Counted from the first letter of the stretch, positions 11,285 to 24,833 are shown. The stretch: 64,000 nt of DNA from Dastarcus helophoroides (GCA_028583605.1 CM053331.1:30936177-31000176); one strand, 5' to 3'. A program made the numbers and translations. Notes: generated from the letters alone by a model not told the origin.

Positions 11285-14200
11285 TAATGAACTAGAAGGA
11301 TTAATGAACCTAAAATAACTTATTAATTTTAAAAGGTCATTAAAGTTTGGGCGGATGACTAGATTTAAAAGTTCAATGAAACTTAATAAGCCAGTGACAT
11401 ATAGCTTGGTCATAAACTACAAGAGAGCTACTTCAGTTAAAAGGTTAATGAACTCTGAATGAATCAATGAACTTGAAAGATAAGCGAAGTCCGAGTGGGA
11501 CAATGAGCTTCAATGATTAATAAATTAGACATAAATACGATATATAAAAACAATAAATGGAAAGGTGACTAAACTTTTAGGTGATTTAAGAATTTGGAGG
11601 GATAATGAACCTTAAATAGTTTAATAATGTTAAAAGGTCATTAAAGTTTGGGTAGGTAACTGAATTTAAACGTTCAGTGAAACTCAATAAGCTAGTGATA
11701 TTAAGGTTAGTCATAAACTACAAGAGAACTACTTCAGTTAAAAGGTTAATGAAATCTGAATGGATCAATGAACTTGAAAGATAAGAAAGGTCCGAGTGGG
11801 ACAACGAGCTTCAAAGATTAATAAATTTGACATAAATACGATATATAAAAACAATAAATGGGAAGGTCAATAAATTTTAAGTAATTCAATGAATTAGAAA
11901 GGTTAAGAAACCTTAAATAGTTTAGTAATATTAAAAGGTTATTAAAGTTCAGGTAGGTGACTTAATTTAAACGTTCAATGAAACTTAATAAACTAATGAT
12001 ATTCAGGTTACTCAGAAATTTCAAGAGAGCTACTTCAGTTAAATGGTTAATGAACTCTCAATGGATGATCAATGAACTTGAGAGATAACCAAAGTCAGAG
12101 CGGGACAATGAGTTTCAAAGATTAATGAATTTGACATAAATGCCATATATAAAAAAACAATGAATGGAAAGGTACTTCAGGCTACTTCAGTTAAATGGTT
12201 AATGAACTCTCAATGGATGATCAATGAACTTGAGAGATAAGCGAAGTCAGGGTAAGACAATTTGCTTTAAAGATTAATAAATAGGATATATAAAAAACAG
12301 TAAATGGAAAGATCAATAAACTTTTGAGTGATTCAATGTGTTTGAAGGGTTAATGAACCTTAAATAGTTTAGTAACTTTAAAAGGTCATAAAAGTCTGGG
12401 TTGGCGACTTCAATTAAACGTTTAATGAAACTTAATAAGCTAGTGATATTTAGGTAACCCAGAAGAAGAGAGTTACTTCAGTTAAAAGTTTATTAAACTC
12501 TAAATGAATTAATGAACTTGAAAAATAAGCGAAGTCAGAGTGAGACAAAGAGCTTCAAAGATTAATAAACTTGACATAAATAAAATATATAAAAAACAAT
12601 GAATGGAAAGGTCAATAAACTTTTGAGCGATTTAATGAGTTTGAAAGGCTAATGAATCCTAAACAGTTAGTAACTTTAAAAAGTCACTAAAGTTTGGGTG
12701 GGTGACTGATTTTAAAAGTTCAATGAAACTTAATAAGCCAGTGACATTAAGGTTGGTCAGAAATTACAAGAGAGCTACTTCAGCTAAAAGTTTAATGAAC
12801 TTTAAATAGATCAATGAACTTGAAAGACAAGCAAAGTCGGAGTGAGACAATGAGCTTCAAAGATTAATAAACTTGACATAAATACTATATATAAAAGACA
12901 GCAAATGGGAAGATCAATAAACTTTTGAGTAATTTAATGAGTTTGAAAGGTTAATGAACCTTAAATAGTTTAGTACTTTTAAAAGGGCATTAAAGTTTGG
13001 GTGAGCGACTGAATTTAAAAGTTCAATAAAACCAAATAAGCCACTGACATTTAGGTTAGTCAGAAACTATAAGAGGGCTACTTTAGTTAAAAGGTTAATG
13101 AACTCTGAATGGATCAATGAGCTTGAAAGATAAGCAAAGTTAGAGTGGGACAATGAGCTACAAAGATTAATAAACTTGATATAAATACGATCTATAAAAA
13201 ACAATGAATGGAAGGGTCAATAAACTTTTGATTGATGTAATGAGTTTAAAAGGTTAATAAGCCTTAAATAGTTTAGTAACTTTAAAAGGGCATTAAAGTT
13301 TGGATGGATGACTGAATTTAAAAGTTCAGTGAAACTTAAAAAGTCAATGACATTTAGGTTGGTCAAAAATTAAAAGAGAGGAACTTCAGTTAAAAGGTTA
13401 ATGAACTCTAAATGGATCAATGAATCCAAAAGATAAGCGAAGTTAGAGTGGGAAAATGAACTTCAACGAATAATAAACTTGACATAAATAAGAGATATAA
13501 AAAACAGTGAATGGCAAGTCAATAAACTTTTGAGTGATTCAATGACTTTGAAAGGTTAATGAACCTTAAATAGTTTAGTAACTTTAAAAGGTCATTAAAG
13601 TTTAGGCGGATGATTAAATTTAAAAGTTCAATGAAACTTAATAAGCCAGTGACATATAGCTTGGTCATAAACTACAAGAGAGCTACTTCAGTTAAAAGGA
13701 TAATGAACTCTGAATGGATCAATGAACTTGAAAGATAAGCAAAGACCGAGTGGGACAATGAGCTTTAAAGATTAATAAATTTGACATAAATACGATATAT
13801 AAAAACAATAAATGGGAAGGTTAATAAAGTTTTAAGTGATTCAATGAGTTTGGAAGGTTAATGAACCTTAAATGGTTTAGGCACTTTGGGTAGGTGACTG
13901 AATTTAAACGTTTAATGAAACTTAATAAGCTAGTGATATTAAGGTTAGTCAGAAATTTTAAGAGAGCTACTTTAGTTAAAAGGTTAATCGACTCTGAATG
14001 GATCAATTAACTTGAAAGATAACCAAAGTCAGAGCGGGACAATGAGTTTCAAAGATTAATAAATTTGACATAAATGCCATATGTAAAAAAACAATGAATG
14101 GAAAGGTAAGTCAACTTTTGAGTGATTCAATAAGTTTGAAAGATTTATGAACCTCAAATAATTTAGTAACTTTAAAAGGGCATTAATGTTTGGATGGGTG

Positions 14201-14960
14201 ACTGAATTTAAACATTCAATGAAACTTAATAAGCCAATGACATTTAGGTTGGTCAAAAATTAAAAGAGAGGAACTTCAGTTAAAAGGTTAATGAACTCTA
14301 AATGGATCAATGAATCCAAAAGATAAGCGAAGTTAGAGTGGGAAAATGAACTTCAACGAATAATAAACTTGACATAAATACGATATATAAAAAACAGTGA
14401 ATGAAAAGGTCAATTAATTTTTGACTGATTCAGTGAGTTTGAAAGGTTAATAAACCTTAAATAGTTTATTGACTTAAAAGGGGCATTAATGTCTCGGTGG
14501 GTGACTGAATTTAAAGGTTCAATGAAACTTAATATGCCAACGACATTTAGGTTAGTCAGAAAATATAAGGGAGCTACTTTAGTTAAAAGGTTAATGAACT
14601 CTAAATGGATCAATGAACTTAAAAGATAAGCGAAGTTAGAGTGGGACAATGAACTTCAACGAATAATAAACTTGACATAAATACGATATATAAAAAACAG
14701 TGAATGAAAAGGTCAATAAATTTTTAAGTGATTCAATGAGTTTAAAAAATTAATGAACCAGAAATAGTTCAGTTATGCTGAAAAGTTATAAAAGTTTAAG
14801 TGGGTGACAGAAATTAAGAGGTCAATGAACTTTAAGTGGGTCAATAAACTTTAAATATGTCAGACACCACAAGAAGATCACCGCACGTAAAAAGATAATG
14901 AACTGAGTGGGTCAACTTAATTTATCCACTTAGAGGGAGCGAAGACAATGCAACTTTCAA
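11285..14960. repeat. Satellite array, about 12 monomers of about 302 bp
   Basis: The anchor (g)ctacttcagttaaaagg recurs at about 11,427, 11,728, 12,029, 12,181 (extra partial), 12,472, 12,774, 13,077, 13,380, 13,682, 13,966, 14,270 and 14,572, with a degenerate form near 14,876: steps of 301-304 bp except a 152-bp partial duplication and one monomer short by about 18 bp. Each monomer is itself built of about 15 related words of about 20 bp resembling gtcaatgaacttgaaag (for example tcaatgaacttgaaag, acaatgagcttcaaag, ttaatgaaccttaaatag). No coding function; open frames inside recur with the monomer period. Confidence 0.9.
12029..12332. repeat. Partial-monomer duplication inside the satellite
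   Basis: The segment gctacttcagttaaatgg ... gagagataa at 12,029 is repeated almost exactly at 12,181, with ctcaatggatgatcaatgaa in both, a variant found in no other monomer. The period here is 152 instead of 302, so one copy was truncated in the middle of a monomer. Confidence 0.75.
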
Positions 14961-17900
14961 GGAAAAATACATCCAGAAAATTAATTAAACATTTGATTTT
15001 AAAAATGTTAATGTTTGACAGATCGACATTTATTGCTCTACGTTATGTATTAGACTTTAAAAAATTACAGGTAATGAAGAAATGCTGATAATTTCTAATA
15101 TCTCCAGTTCGGTTCGTTTTACTATAATAACGAGTCGAAATGGTCCAAACATAAAGAAAATTCTATAACCATAGTGACAAATTTTTACAGGCGAATTTTG
15201 CATTTTATCTGAAATGGGGACGATAATTTATAAATAAAATCGTCAATTATCTTCGACTTCAAATACTACCTTAAAAAAAACTTAAGCTTAAACTAAAAAT
15301 GTTGATAAAGTCCTAAATATTTAATATTTGACTGATTGTAGGAAGCTTCAATAAAAATACTTCGAAAATATTCCTTATTTTTAGATTAAATCAAATTTTT
15401 TAAAACATCTTTTTTTCAGTAATTTCAGTTGATGTCAAACAAACGATCTATTAGCGAAATAAAATACTGAAAATTCAGGTATGGCGTGATATCGAAGGTT
15501 GCAGGGGCACATTTCAAAACAAAGTCCGTCATCCACCTTTCGCCTTCTTCCCTTCTATTATCCGGGACGAGTTCTTGATGTAGTGGTGCGTGGCAATCGA
15601 ATTACGTGTTTTTGTGATCGGTAAGGAATTGCTCCTCTCACATCAAAATGTCTCGCTTTTCTCATGGTTGAGGGCATCTGTGAGATCTTTTTACTGTTCT
15701 GGGCCAGTAATTTATTAAATTCGACCGATGTCTATTTGTTGTTGTTAATGTGATGTGCAGTGGGTTTGGGATGACTTTTTCTCGATTCCACTAATCAGGA
15801 AAATGGCAGTGATTTTTTTATTGTACGTTTTGTTCGAGTTCAATTACTTAAACTACTAAAATGGATGCCGAACTGGAGAACCACATCTTAGTAAACATAT
15901 TTATTGTATTACTTTGATTTGATCTAGCTCATTGTAAAAGTAATAACTTTGAACTAACTTGTTTCAATTCTGTATTGGTTTAAACATCATTTGCATGTAG
16001 TTGGTACAAATAAAAACTTGTAGATGTAACCTAATGCTATACAAAAGCAAAATAAATAACACTTTGACAAATACTGGTTAAGAATTTGGCACTAACGTAG
16101 AGACTCCATTTTTGAGTATAAATTTTGGAAATAAGATGACGAAAAAGCAGTTTCTAATAGTTTCTTTTTATATAAAAACTTCTTTAAAAATAAACACAAA
16201 AATAATTTGTTTTGCTACAACAACCTTCCTTTAACTGCTTACACCATGATCTCTGAATAATTTTGCTTTACCAATTAAGGTATTTAGGTAGTTTACCAGC
16301 AATAATGCTAGCAGAAAGTTATTACAATGTTAGATCTTTATTGCACAGCAAGACGAAACACCAGACTGTTGTCACCACTCAATTTTTAGTATAGATTTGT
16401 CCGCTTGGATACAATAATACCCCCAAGCTGTTTTGCACTAGATTTTTGAACCGACAAGACTGCACTGCTTATGCAATAAGATTTCCAAGACAGAAGTGTA
16501 TCCAAAGCGGCCAAAGGCATCTAGAAGGACTAGTGAAGCTGCTATGTTCCTGCTACTTCAAAATGTTTCCATAACATGCGAAATGTGGTATCAAAATTTC
16601 GTGATATAATTCAAATTTCGATAACTCAAAAGCGGTAACGCTAGTCATCCTCACCTTTTACTATTTTATTCCCAATATCACCCTCGATAATATAAAATTT
16701 TTTTATCAAAATATATATAAAGATTGGACCATAATAAAATAAAATCTCTTCAAAAATATTCTTTCACCTATACTGCCCTAAAACTTTCATGTTAAAAATC
16801 GTAGATTTAACATTGAATATCTTGGCTTCGAGCCCTGTTAATTTTGCAGGTGTATGGGTAATATCTGACAGAAAAAAGAAAATTTATAGATCAATGAACT
16901 AACTACATGGAGTAAATTGAACTTAAAAAAAACCTTAAAATAAGTTAGCCTCCAAGTTTCAAATTCAATACTGCTTGTTAGCGAATAAGGAAACTTAAAA
17001 ATATATACGTGTATTGTTGTTGATAAACGTTACTGAAGAAAATATAAAAAGTTCAAATCTGACTAAAATTTTTCAATTTATATTCCTCTAATCGTATTGC
17101 TTTCTATTTGTGAAGTATCAATTTAAAAAAAAAAAACGCTTTATACGTTTGTATATGCTCTACCTACATGATTCTTTCACATGTAATAAGTCAGTTTGAG
17201 GAGGGAGAACTAAAGTAGTATAACTTATTTAAATGCAAGTTAGGTTCAGAGAAGCGAGTCACATGTTCAGGGCTTCATAATTGATATGCGGTCGGGTGAG
17301 CTCCAGAAACTGTTATTATTATCCTTCCATCTCTTATTCATGGCTTCTAGCTGATATAAAGTCGCTTTATCCTCCCGACACAGGAATACTTCTACTTAAG
17401 TATCATTGTGCAGCCCAGATCGCCTCGTTGTATTCAAGCATTTCGATTAACTTAAGAGCATACATAATGTTATTCTTGCGCGAGCCATGGAGCCATGGAT
17501 TTTAATTAGTCTGTATGGACGATGATTGCCGGCCCTTATATTGAGATTTCAACAGATTAGCGAGCGCCCCAACATCCTTGTAGTGTTTACGCATTAAGTG
17601 CAAAGTGATTAGCTGGTGTAGTTTGAACCGCAACAAATACAAGATAAAAAGAAAATAAATTTTCCTCTAACAAATAATCTTTTTTTGGGGCTAGGAAGCT
17701 TTTCTTTGAACAATGACTTTTGTTGAATTTTAAACGATCACTCTGAATTTGAAGTTTACGATAAAATACCATATTTGTGTTTAGCTATAAAACGTTTAAT
17801 TTAGTCTTTCATAAAAAGTGGTACACCAATAATGGCTGGTGCAGGAACGACACTCAGGCTTAGTCATATTGAATTGCAGCAATCGGTTGCTACTTAGACC

Positions 17901-19830
17901 GGTTTGTATTTCCTGACATCTCGTATCCTAGCCTTGCAACGTCTACTTGAATCCATCTGACAAAGAGACGGTGGCAAAGTAGTGGGGATAACATGCGGCT
18001 ACTTTAATTTAAGGAGACACTCTGCTGGTTGCCGTGCATGTCTCGATTCTCGACAATCTGAAGTGTACAACGTTAATGTTTGTGCACGTGAGGTATTATA
18101 TTTTCAATGTTTTTAGTGACACTGGAACTGTGAATTCGTTCAGAAAGACATTTGAACTGATAAAAAATAAAACAGTGACGTAGGACATTAAGATAAAATT
18201 AAAAAATCTAAGTCATGCAAAACCAAATTTACTAATAAACTATTCAAAAACTAAAAAAGTAAGTTCAATTTCGGTGGAAATTTGTAAGAATTGTTGTTAG
18301 CCCCCCGATCTAGGATTTTCCTTTGAACCTTGGTTGAATAAAGAATTTTCCATTTAAACGTTAACTATCACGTCAAAATTACGTCGAGGAAGCAAATTAG
18401 CATTTTGGGATTTTATAAAACCCTGGCGTGTATACGCGAGCTAAAATGATTTGTTAGAAAGATGGGGCAATGATTCTTTAGTCGGGCTTTGTGCGTGTTA
18501 TCTGCGGTATCTCCGGTGACAAGCGCAGTGGGCACTATACATCGTTGTTTGAACACGGTCTTATCAACAAGCAGCTGTCTACCTGTCACCATGAAAAATA
18601 GTTCCGCCTTGCCTTGGCCTAGCCCCCGTCACCTCGACGACCCGAATTCGCCAAATTCTTATTTTAAGGTAGACAGCGTTTTATTCCGTTTTACATACGA
18701 AAACAATCATTAGTTGTAAAAGATGATTTCAAATTATATATTTTCAAAGTTTTTCACTCTTATCACATTTTATTATTCATAATTTCGAAGCTATGTGAAC
18801 AAGAAACACAACATGAATGTGATCCTATCGAAAAATTAATGTGTTTCGCCCACCAAATCGTATTCAGTAACAAAGAAAACTAAACCAAAGAAAACCAACA
18901 TTCAAGGTCCAAATGCTCGGTAATCCAATATGTCGATCACTTTGCAACTAAATTTTTCTCATTTTTTTTTTTCAAAAATGGTTAAATAGTTTGTAATCAG
19001 TGATTTTCAAAATAATTTCAGGTAACTCAATTTAGAAATAATAAATCGATTCCAGGGAAATAATCATCCCCACATAATGACATTTTTTTTTAATAATCTT
19101 TCAACAATTTAAAATTTACTTGCCTATCTAATGGTTAATGAACCCTGATAAAAAACATTTTTCGGCTTAAGGAAAATTGTTTAATTTTTATTACTGATTT
19201 TAATTACTACTAACATGAAACATAATATTAAAAAGAAAAACCCGGAATTTATTTAACCTTATGAATTTCATGGACCTCACTGACTTTTATTTTGAACTTG
19301 TTTTATGTAAATCCGGAGTCTGACTGCTACCGCGTGAAATGTCTCATTAAAAGAAATAAAATTTTATCTCTTTTTAGGTAATCTATTTTAAGATTTCGTT
19401 TGACCACCCATATTTATTCGTGAACTGTGGAATTCTTTTTGAGATTTTTATATACGCTCCTTTAAGTGTCCGAAGGCACTGTAACCTGAGGGTGGATAGC
19501 ATGGATATGTTAATGATATATTCCCATCATAAACCTAATATTATTGTTGACAATTTTTAAAGGGCTAAATAAATCGCAACCTCTTTGCAGTTTAATTATT
19601 CCTAACTTTTATGTTGCTTATCGCAGGTAACATATCGCCTCATCAAACAAAGACTGTAGTAACTCATTATTTGCAGTATCCAGATAATTAAATTTAAAAT
19701 GTCTACATATTTACAAAGAAACTGTACGTTTAAAATATATTTTTTGAAAAATCGTGAAATTTGCTACATAAATGTAGATTTTAAAAATTGTGAAATGTGA
19801 AATTAAATATGCAGTAACTCCAAATTTGTA
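14961..19830. other. Unique AT-rich DNA, no supported gene
   Basis: No repeat family was recognised. Patches of higher GC and more complex sequence lie at about 15,480-15,800, 17,270-17,560, 17,820-18,080 and 18,440-18,680. A 74-codon ORF at 18,489-18,713 lies in the last patch, but it has no domain and no neighbouring exon-like stretch. These patches could be conserved non-coding DNA of a host locus; that is inference. Confidence 0.4.
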
Positions 19831-20061
19831 AAAAAATTAAAATACAGATCTTGTCCCCTGAAACCAAGGAAGATTAAAAAACACAACAGAGGTTGCTCTA
19901 ACGCGTTTCGATAGCCAAGCTATGATCTATAGTATCTCTGTGAAGATCATGGCTCGACTATCTAAAGGCAACCTCTGTTGTGTTTTTTAATCTTTGTTGG
20001 TTTTAGGGGACAAGATTTGTATTTCAATTTTTGAAGACAACCAAGGACAAGTCCCTTCCAC
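19831..20061. mobile_element. Fold-back element, copy C (near full length)
   Basis: Left arm cttgtcccctgaaaccaagg ... ctctaacgcgtttcgatagc, centre atctatagtatctctgtgaa, right arm ending cttgttggtttt ... aagacaaccaaggacaagtc. Both arms are present, but the right inner arm has lost the GAAACGCG segment (actatctaaaggcaacc), so the small internal stem is broken on that side. Confidence 0.8.
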
Positions 20062-20379
20062 AAAAATTATGGCTTCCAAATATGTAGTTTGCAATTAAAT
20101 ATAATGAGTGAATACTGGAAACTGCCTATGCATCTCAGTGTAAATTCGATCTGCAATAAAAACTATTATGGAGCTTAAATGCCTGGTGTATGTAACTCAG
20201 AAAGTGCCAACATTGAACTACGACCGTCTTCGTTGGAGAGTCAATATGGTACAAATTCACTAGTTGATCCTAATTCAAACTTGCTCTAGCAAATGAATGA
20301 ATATGATCTTGCTTTAAATCGATACCAACCTATAATATGTGTCGACACTCGGCTGGAAAGAAAGAAGCAGATTAAAAAG

Positions 20380-22537
20380 ACCAACAAAGACTGAGTTAGG
20401 AAGACAGCAGGAGGAATTCAGCAAATAGATACAACAAAGACTGGAACCGACGAAGGCATTGAATAACCTAAACTTAAATAACTTAATAGAAAAATTAGTC
20501 AAACGTATCCGAGTGGCACCCAAGAAAGTCTGCACATTTGGAGGACACAGAAATACCAAGTTTACTCCGGACACGATAAGACTATTGGAAGAGCGCAGAG
20601 TTATGGATCATGACGCACTGCCAACTAGATAAAATAGTAAAGAGAGCGATTCGTGGAGACTTAAGGGCATACAACGCAGAAAAAATCTAAAAAAGAAGAA
20701 GAAGATAATGAGAGTCCTTCGATTGAAAATGGCTAAAGGGAAAGCGCTCATATACCAGATGAGAATAAACATGGTATAATAGCATCAGTAAAAGGTGAAC
20801 TCGTTGCTATTATCAAAAACTTTTATCGAAGATTGTACAGTCAGTTAACACCAAAATCCAAAAAAGAAGAAGAAGATAGTGAGAGTCCTTCGATCGAAAA
20901 TGGCTAAAGGGAAAGCGCACATATACAAGATTAGAATGAACAGAGTATAATAGTATCAGAGAAAGGTGAAATCGTTGCTAGTATCAAAAACTTCTATCGA
21001 AGATTGTACAGTTACTTAACACCAGAACCATACCGTCTCCGTGAGAATAAAGACCGAGTCATCCAAAACGTCGGAACTAAAGTTCGCACTGCAAGAGTTA
21101 AGAAACCGAAGGGCTTTCGTAGAAGATCAAGTAACAAATGAGATTCTCAAGACTGGAGGAAAAGCTTTAGATGAAGCCTTTTTTATTTTTCTCAACAAAT
21201 GCCCGGAAGAAGAAAGAATTCCCCATGCGTGAAGGAATTCTGAGGTCACCATCCTCTTTAAAAAAGACGATCCAATGAACATCAAAAACTACCAGCCTAT
21301 CAACCTTCTCTCGGTAGCGTACAAGCTCTTAACCAGAATAATCACCATCCGTTTCAATAATGAGCTCGATTTCTACCAACCTGTGGAACAAGCTGGATTC
21401 AGTAAGGGTTACAGCATGATCGAGCATATTTAAACAGTGCGCACACTAATCGAGAAATGCACTGAATACAATGTCTCACTCCGTCTGGCATTAACCGGTA
21501 CCAAAAAGCGTTCAATCCTATAAAAATCTGGGCAATCTGGCAGCGATGAACGCTGCAAGGATTGACTTAAGATACTCAAACCTCATCAGAAACATCTATA
21601 AACACGCCACTTTCCACATCAAATTTGAAGAAGACCTAGTCACCGGGAGGATATCCATCAAAAGAGGAGTCAGACAAGGCGACACTATTTCTCAAAGCTG
21701 TTTACGCTCGCACTACAAGATGTCTTCAAAAATATGGCATGGCAGCAGAAAGGAGTCAATATCGACGGAAAGTTTCTGAGTCACCTTTGCTTTGTTGGTG
21801 ACTTCATCCTAATGAGCACCGACGCGAATGAACTTAAAGATATGTTAAGAGAGCTGAAAATAGTTTCGGAGACGTGGCACTGAGGATGAACCTTAAAAAA
21901 ACCATGAGTCCAGACAACATTCAAGTTACGTTCGACAACCACATACTTGAAGTGGTTGAAGAATACGTGTACCTTGTCAAAACATCAGGCTCGACAAAGA
22001 AAATCAGACTGCAGAGATCACCAGGCGAGCTAGTTGACATGGGCTGCATTTGGGAAACTTGGACGTATCTCCAGGAAGCCAAACATTCCCATCAACCTGA
22101 AACGCAAAGTCTTCGATTCTTGCATATTGCCTGTTATGACAATTGGCCTCGAGACAGTAACCCTAACACAAAGCAGGGCGCATCGTTTAAGGGTATGCCA
22201 ACGAGAGATAAAGTGGGCAATGTTGGGGATCAGTTTGACAGACCGAGTCAGAAGCGAAACCACCTGAGAGAGAACGAGAGTCGTCGATGTTATAGAACGT
22301 GTAACCACTAATAAAGAGCGCTGGGCAGGACACGTCGCCAGAGATGATATTAAATGGACGAATACGGTAATACAACGGAAACCCAGGGAAACTAAACGAA
22401 GTGTCGGGCGCCCTCAAAAAAGATGGCGAGGCGATATTCAGAGGCGAACTTGCAAACACTGGATCTTGAATGCTCAAGATGTAGAGCGGTACAACATGAA
22501 GGAGGCTTATGTCCAGGAGTGGATGAGAATGGACTAG
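20380..22537 (+). pseudogene. Decayed non-LTR retrotransposon RT (RTE-like), pseudogene 1
   Basis: Multiple frames must be joined to follow the protein, so this is a dead copy. Visible pieces in order: a linker with KFTPDTIRLLEERR (about 20,540), VTNEILKTGGKALDEAFF and FLNKCPEEERIP (about 21,135-21,225), VTILFKKDDP and INLLSVAYKLL (21,245-21,330), EQAGFSKGYS then a stop in the palm region, FVGDFILMS where an ADD box is expected (about 21,791), and a C-terminal part with ERWAGHVARDD and SVGRPQKRWRGDI (22,315-22,440). In the catalytic box the first of the two aspartates is lost. The C-terminal GRPxxRW region and the layout fit RTE-type endonuclease-RT elements; the clade is a family-based inference. 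No endonuclease domain is visible, so it is 5'-truncated. Confidence 0.75.
20686..21030 (+). repeat. Tandem duplication of about 168-175 bp inside RT pseudogene 1
   Basis: The stretch from aaaaaagaagaagaagata, through gagagtccttcgat, aaaatggctaaagggaaagc and ttgttgctat/agtatcaaaaacttyta, to cgaagattgtacagt is present twice, starting near 20,689 and 20,862. The copies differ at about one base in ten, so the duplication predates much of the decay. Each copy begins with the same GAA-rich run seen at the 3' ends of the other RT fragments. Confidence 0.75.
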
Positions 22538-22569
22538 AGAAGGAGAAGAAACCTATTACTCTGATAACT

Positions 22570-23520
22570 GATATTAACTTGTTTTGATTTGGAAAATCAG
22601 TTTCATGAAGAAACCTTTAGGTGGAAATTTATTGAATTTGTGTCTGTGGATTGGCTCTTTAAACAAGCCTTAGAAAAATGTGATAAAGGCATAGTAATCA
22701 ATGACGAACTCTTAAATAACATTAGGTACGTGGACGACGCAGTAGTATTCGCAGAGAGTATGGAAGGACTACAAACATTAATGACACGCATAACCAAAAT
22801 CAGCCAGCCCTATGGATTAGACTTAAATATAAAGAAGACAAAATACATGGTTATCAGTAAAAGCATAATCCCGAATACACAACTGATAATCAACCAACAA
22901 CCAATTGAAAGGACTGAAAGCTATACATACCTTGGCACTAATGTGAATAGTCAATGGGACCACTCATTAAAAATAAAACAACCTATAGCAAAAGCTAGAA
23001 CAGCATTTATGAAAATGAGTACTGTCTTCAGAAGTCATGACTTGCCGCTAAAAACCAAGATCCTTCTACTCCAATGTTAGGTATATTTTTTCAGTTTTGC
23101 TCTACGAAGTGGAGGCTTGGACACTCTTCAAAGCCTCATTAAAAAAACTTGAAGGGTTTGAGATGTGGTGTTAAAGACACATCCTAAAAATCTCATGGAT
23201 TGACTATGTCACGAATAACGAAGTCCTACGCAGAATGGGGAAGGAATGCGAAATTACGGCTAGAATTAGGAAACGCAAATTGGAATTTCTGGGCCATATT
23301 ATGAGAAACGAAAAACGATATGGCCTTCTCCAACTAATACAATGCAAAGAAAAGTGTGCGGTAAGAGAGGATTAGGACGAAGACGAATCTCATGGCTTCA
23401 GAATTTAAGAAAAAGGTTTAACATGACCACAATGGGACTGTTCCGCGCAGCTACCAATAAAGTAAGAATAGCCATGCTAGTCGCCAACATTCGAAGCGAA
23501 TAGGCACTGCAAGAAGAAGA
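22570..23520 (+). pseudogene. Decayed non-LTR retrotransposon RT fragment, pseudogene 2
   Basis: An open stretch of 163 codons (22,589-23,080) contains the RT active-site box as IRYVDDAVVFAES (about 22,720-22,755), then GLDLNIKKTKYMVIS and ESYTYLGTNVNSQWD, the typical thumb-proximal segment, and RTAFMKMSTVF. It continues across a frameshift with EVEAWTLFKASLKKLEGFEM, a stop, then LKISWIDYVTNNEVLRRM and RKRKLEFLGHIMRNE. The YVDD box keeps both aspartates, but everything upstream (endonuclease, fingers) is missing and later frames are broken. It differs in sequence from pseudogene 1, so it is a second family. It ends in aagaagaagaatgg. Confidence 0.8.
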
Positions 23521-24833
23521 ATGGTAACATTAACACTGAGTGATATAAGTGACAATCCCGCTGTGCAAATGATTTTCCGAGTTTTCGGGTAGGAGCTCTT
23601 GGAGGGTACACTACAGTGTCGGTTTCTTATGACTTGTGGTATATTCTTCCATTGACATTGATTAAATCGTATTTCTTATCTACGAAACTGGGGTTCTCTT
23701 TGTGGTTTCAAGTTTTTAATTTGCAATATCGCCTCAGATGCCTCGTTTAGTGAAGGATTTAACGTAGCCCCTCTCATCTTCTCTTTAACAACAACTTAAA
23801 ACCTATTAAAAACTAGGATAGACGCAAACAATTGTTATGTCTTTCATTCATGTGGTTTATATTTTTAATTATTATGGTTTTTTAGGAGTTAGTAGAGCAT
23901 TTTGGGACAATTTTTGGCTTTATTTAAGAATCATTAGTGGAAAATTTTGGGACGCTAGCCTTCGAAAAAGAAACGAGCCCTTTATAATCTGGTTAAACCT
24001 TTCTTCTATAATACGAGTCGCGGAGGAGGGTCATTTCCCATTTCGGAACCCTTGATAAGGTACCTGCATTAAGTAAAGGCTACGTTAAAGTTTGATGCCT
24101 TATAAATTTGACATAGTTTAACAAAAAATCTTCAAATTTTAATAAAAGCACTTTTACCTTATTTAGTTTGAACCACCAGATGAACACTCTCGTGGAATAA
24201 ACCCTTACAGATTTTTTAAAGCAGTATTTTAGCTTTTTTAGGAACCATCTATATCCTAGTAAGCCCATAGTTTTTTCAGAGAACATATACCACAGTAATG
24301 AAAAATATACATTTCTCTGAAAATAGCTTATAATAAAATATTTTTATAAGCTTAAGTAGCCAACACCTCGTGCCTACTTTCCTTTTATCCCTACTGGAGA
24401 TAATTACCAGGAGTCCTTTGTGGAATGTTGTTTACTTTTACTGACGCTGTGTGGATAGCTTTCTTGTTTTACTTATTTGGCAATAATTCTCTTTTATCAT
24501 ATACATCATTTTGGGAAATGTTAACAAAAAAAAAAAAAAACAGAAGCAGCTACTAACAATAAGAAATGTATTACGTGTCCATAGTATTATATTGGGTCCA
24601 TTCATTCATTTAAAAAGATTTTACGCTTTCTAGAAAATTAGATCTTTTCATATTTCTTATGGTGCAAGCAAGTGGTACTTAAATATTTACCTGAACTTTT
24701 ACAAAATTATATCGTACTCTTAACTTTAATCATCGTATTTTTTTTTCCAAGGTATTGATGATAACAATGATTTATTATTTTGTTGCTTTATTCTATTTTT
24801 CATCTTGTGCAGCTATCGTTTTATTCAAAAAAT
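23521..24833. other. Unique AT-rich DNA, nothing recognised
   Basis: No domain-bearing ORF was seen. A run of A bases at about 24,527-24,540 has no recognisable element next to it. ORFs at 23,837 and on the minus strand at 24,080 are short and unsupported. Confidence 0.45.

Noticed and set aside
13821..14649. Three similar minus-strand frames of 61-79 codons
   Set aside because: They recur with the satellite monomer period and share its drift. They are open by chance in the repeat.
11285..14960. Reading the 302-bp array as a CRISPR-like or gene-family array
   Set aside because: There is no short repeat with unique spacers; the whole 302-bp unit repeats, in a eukaryotic setting and without coding capacity.
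22030..22477. Minus-strand frames of 92 and 96 codons
   Set aside because: Antisense shadows of RT pseudogene 1, whose plus-strand frames carry the RT-associated motifs.
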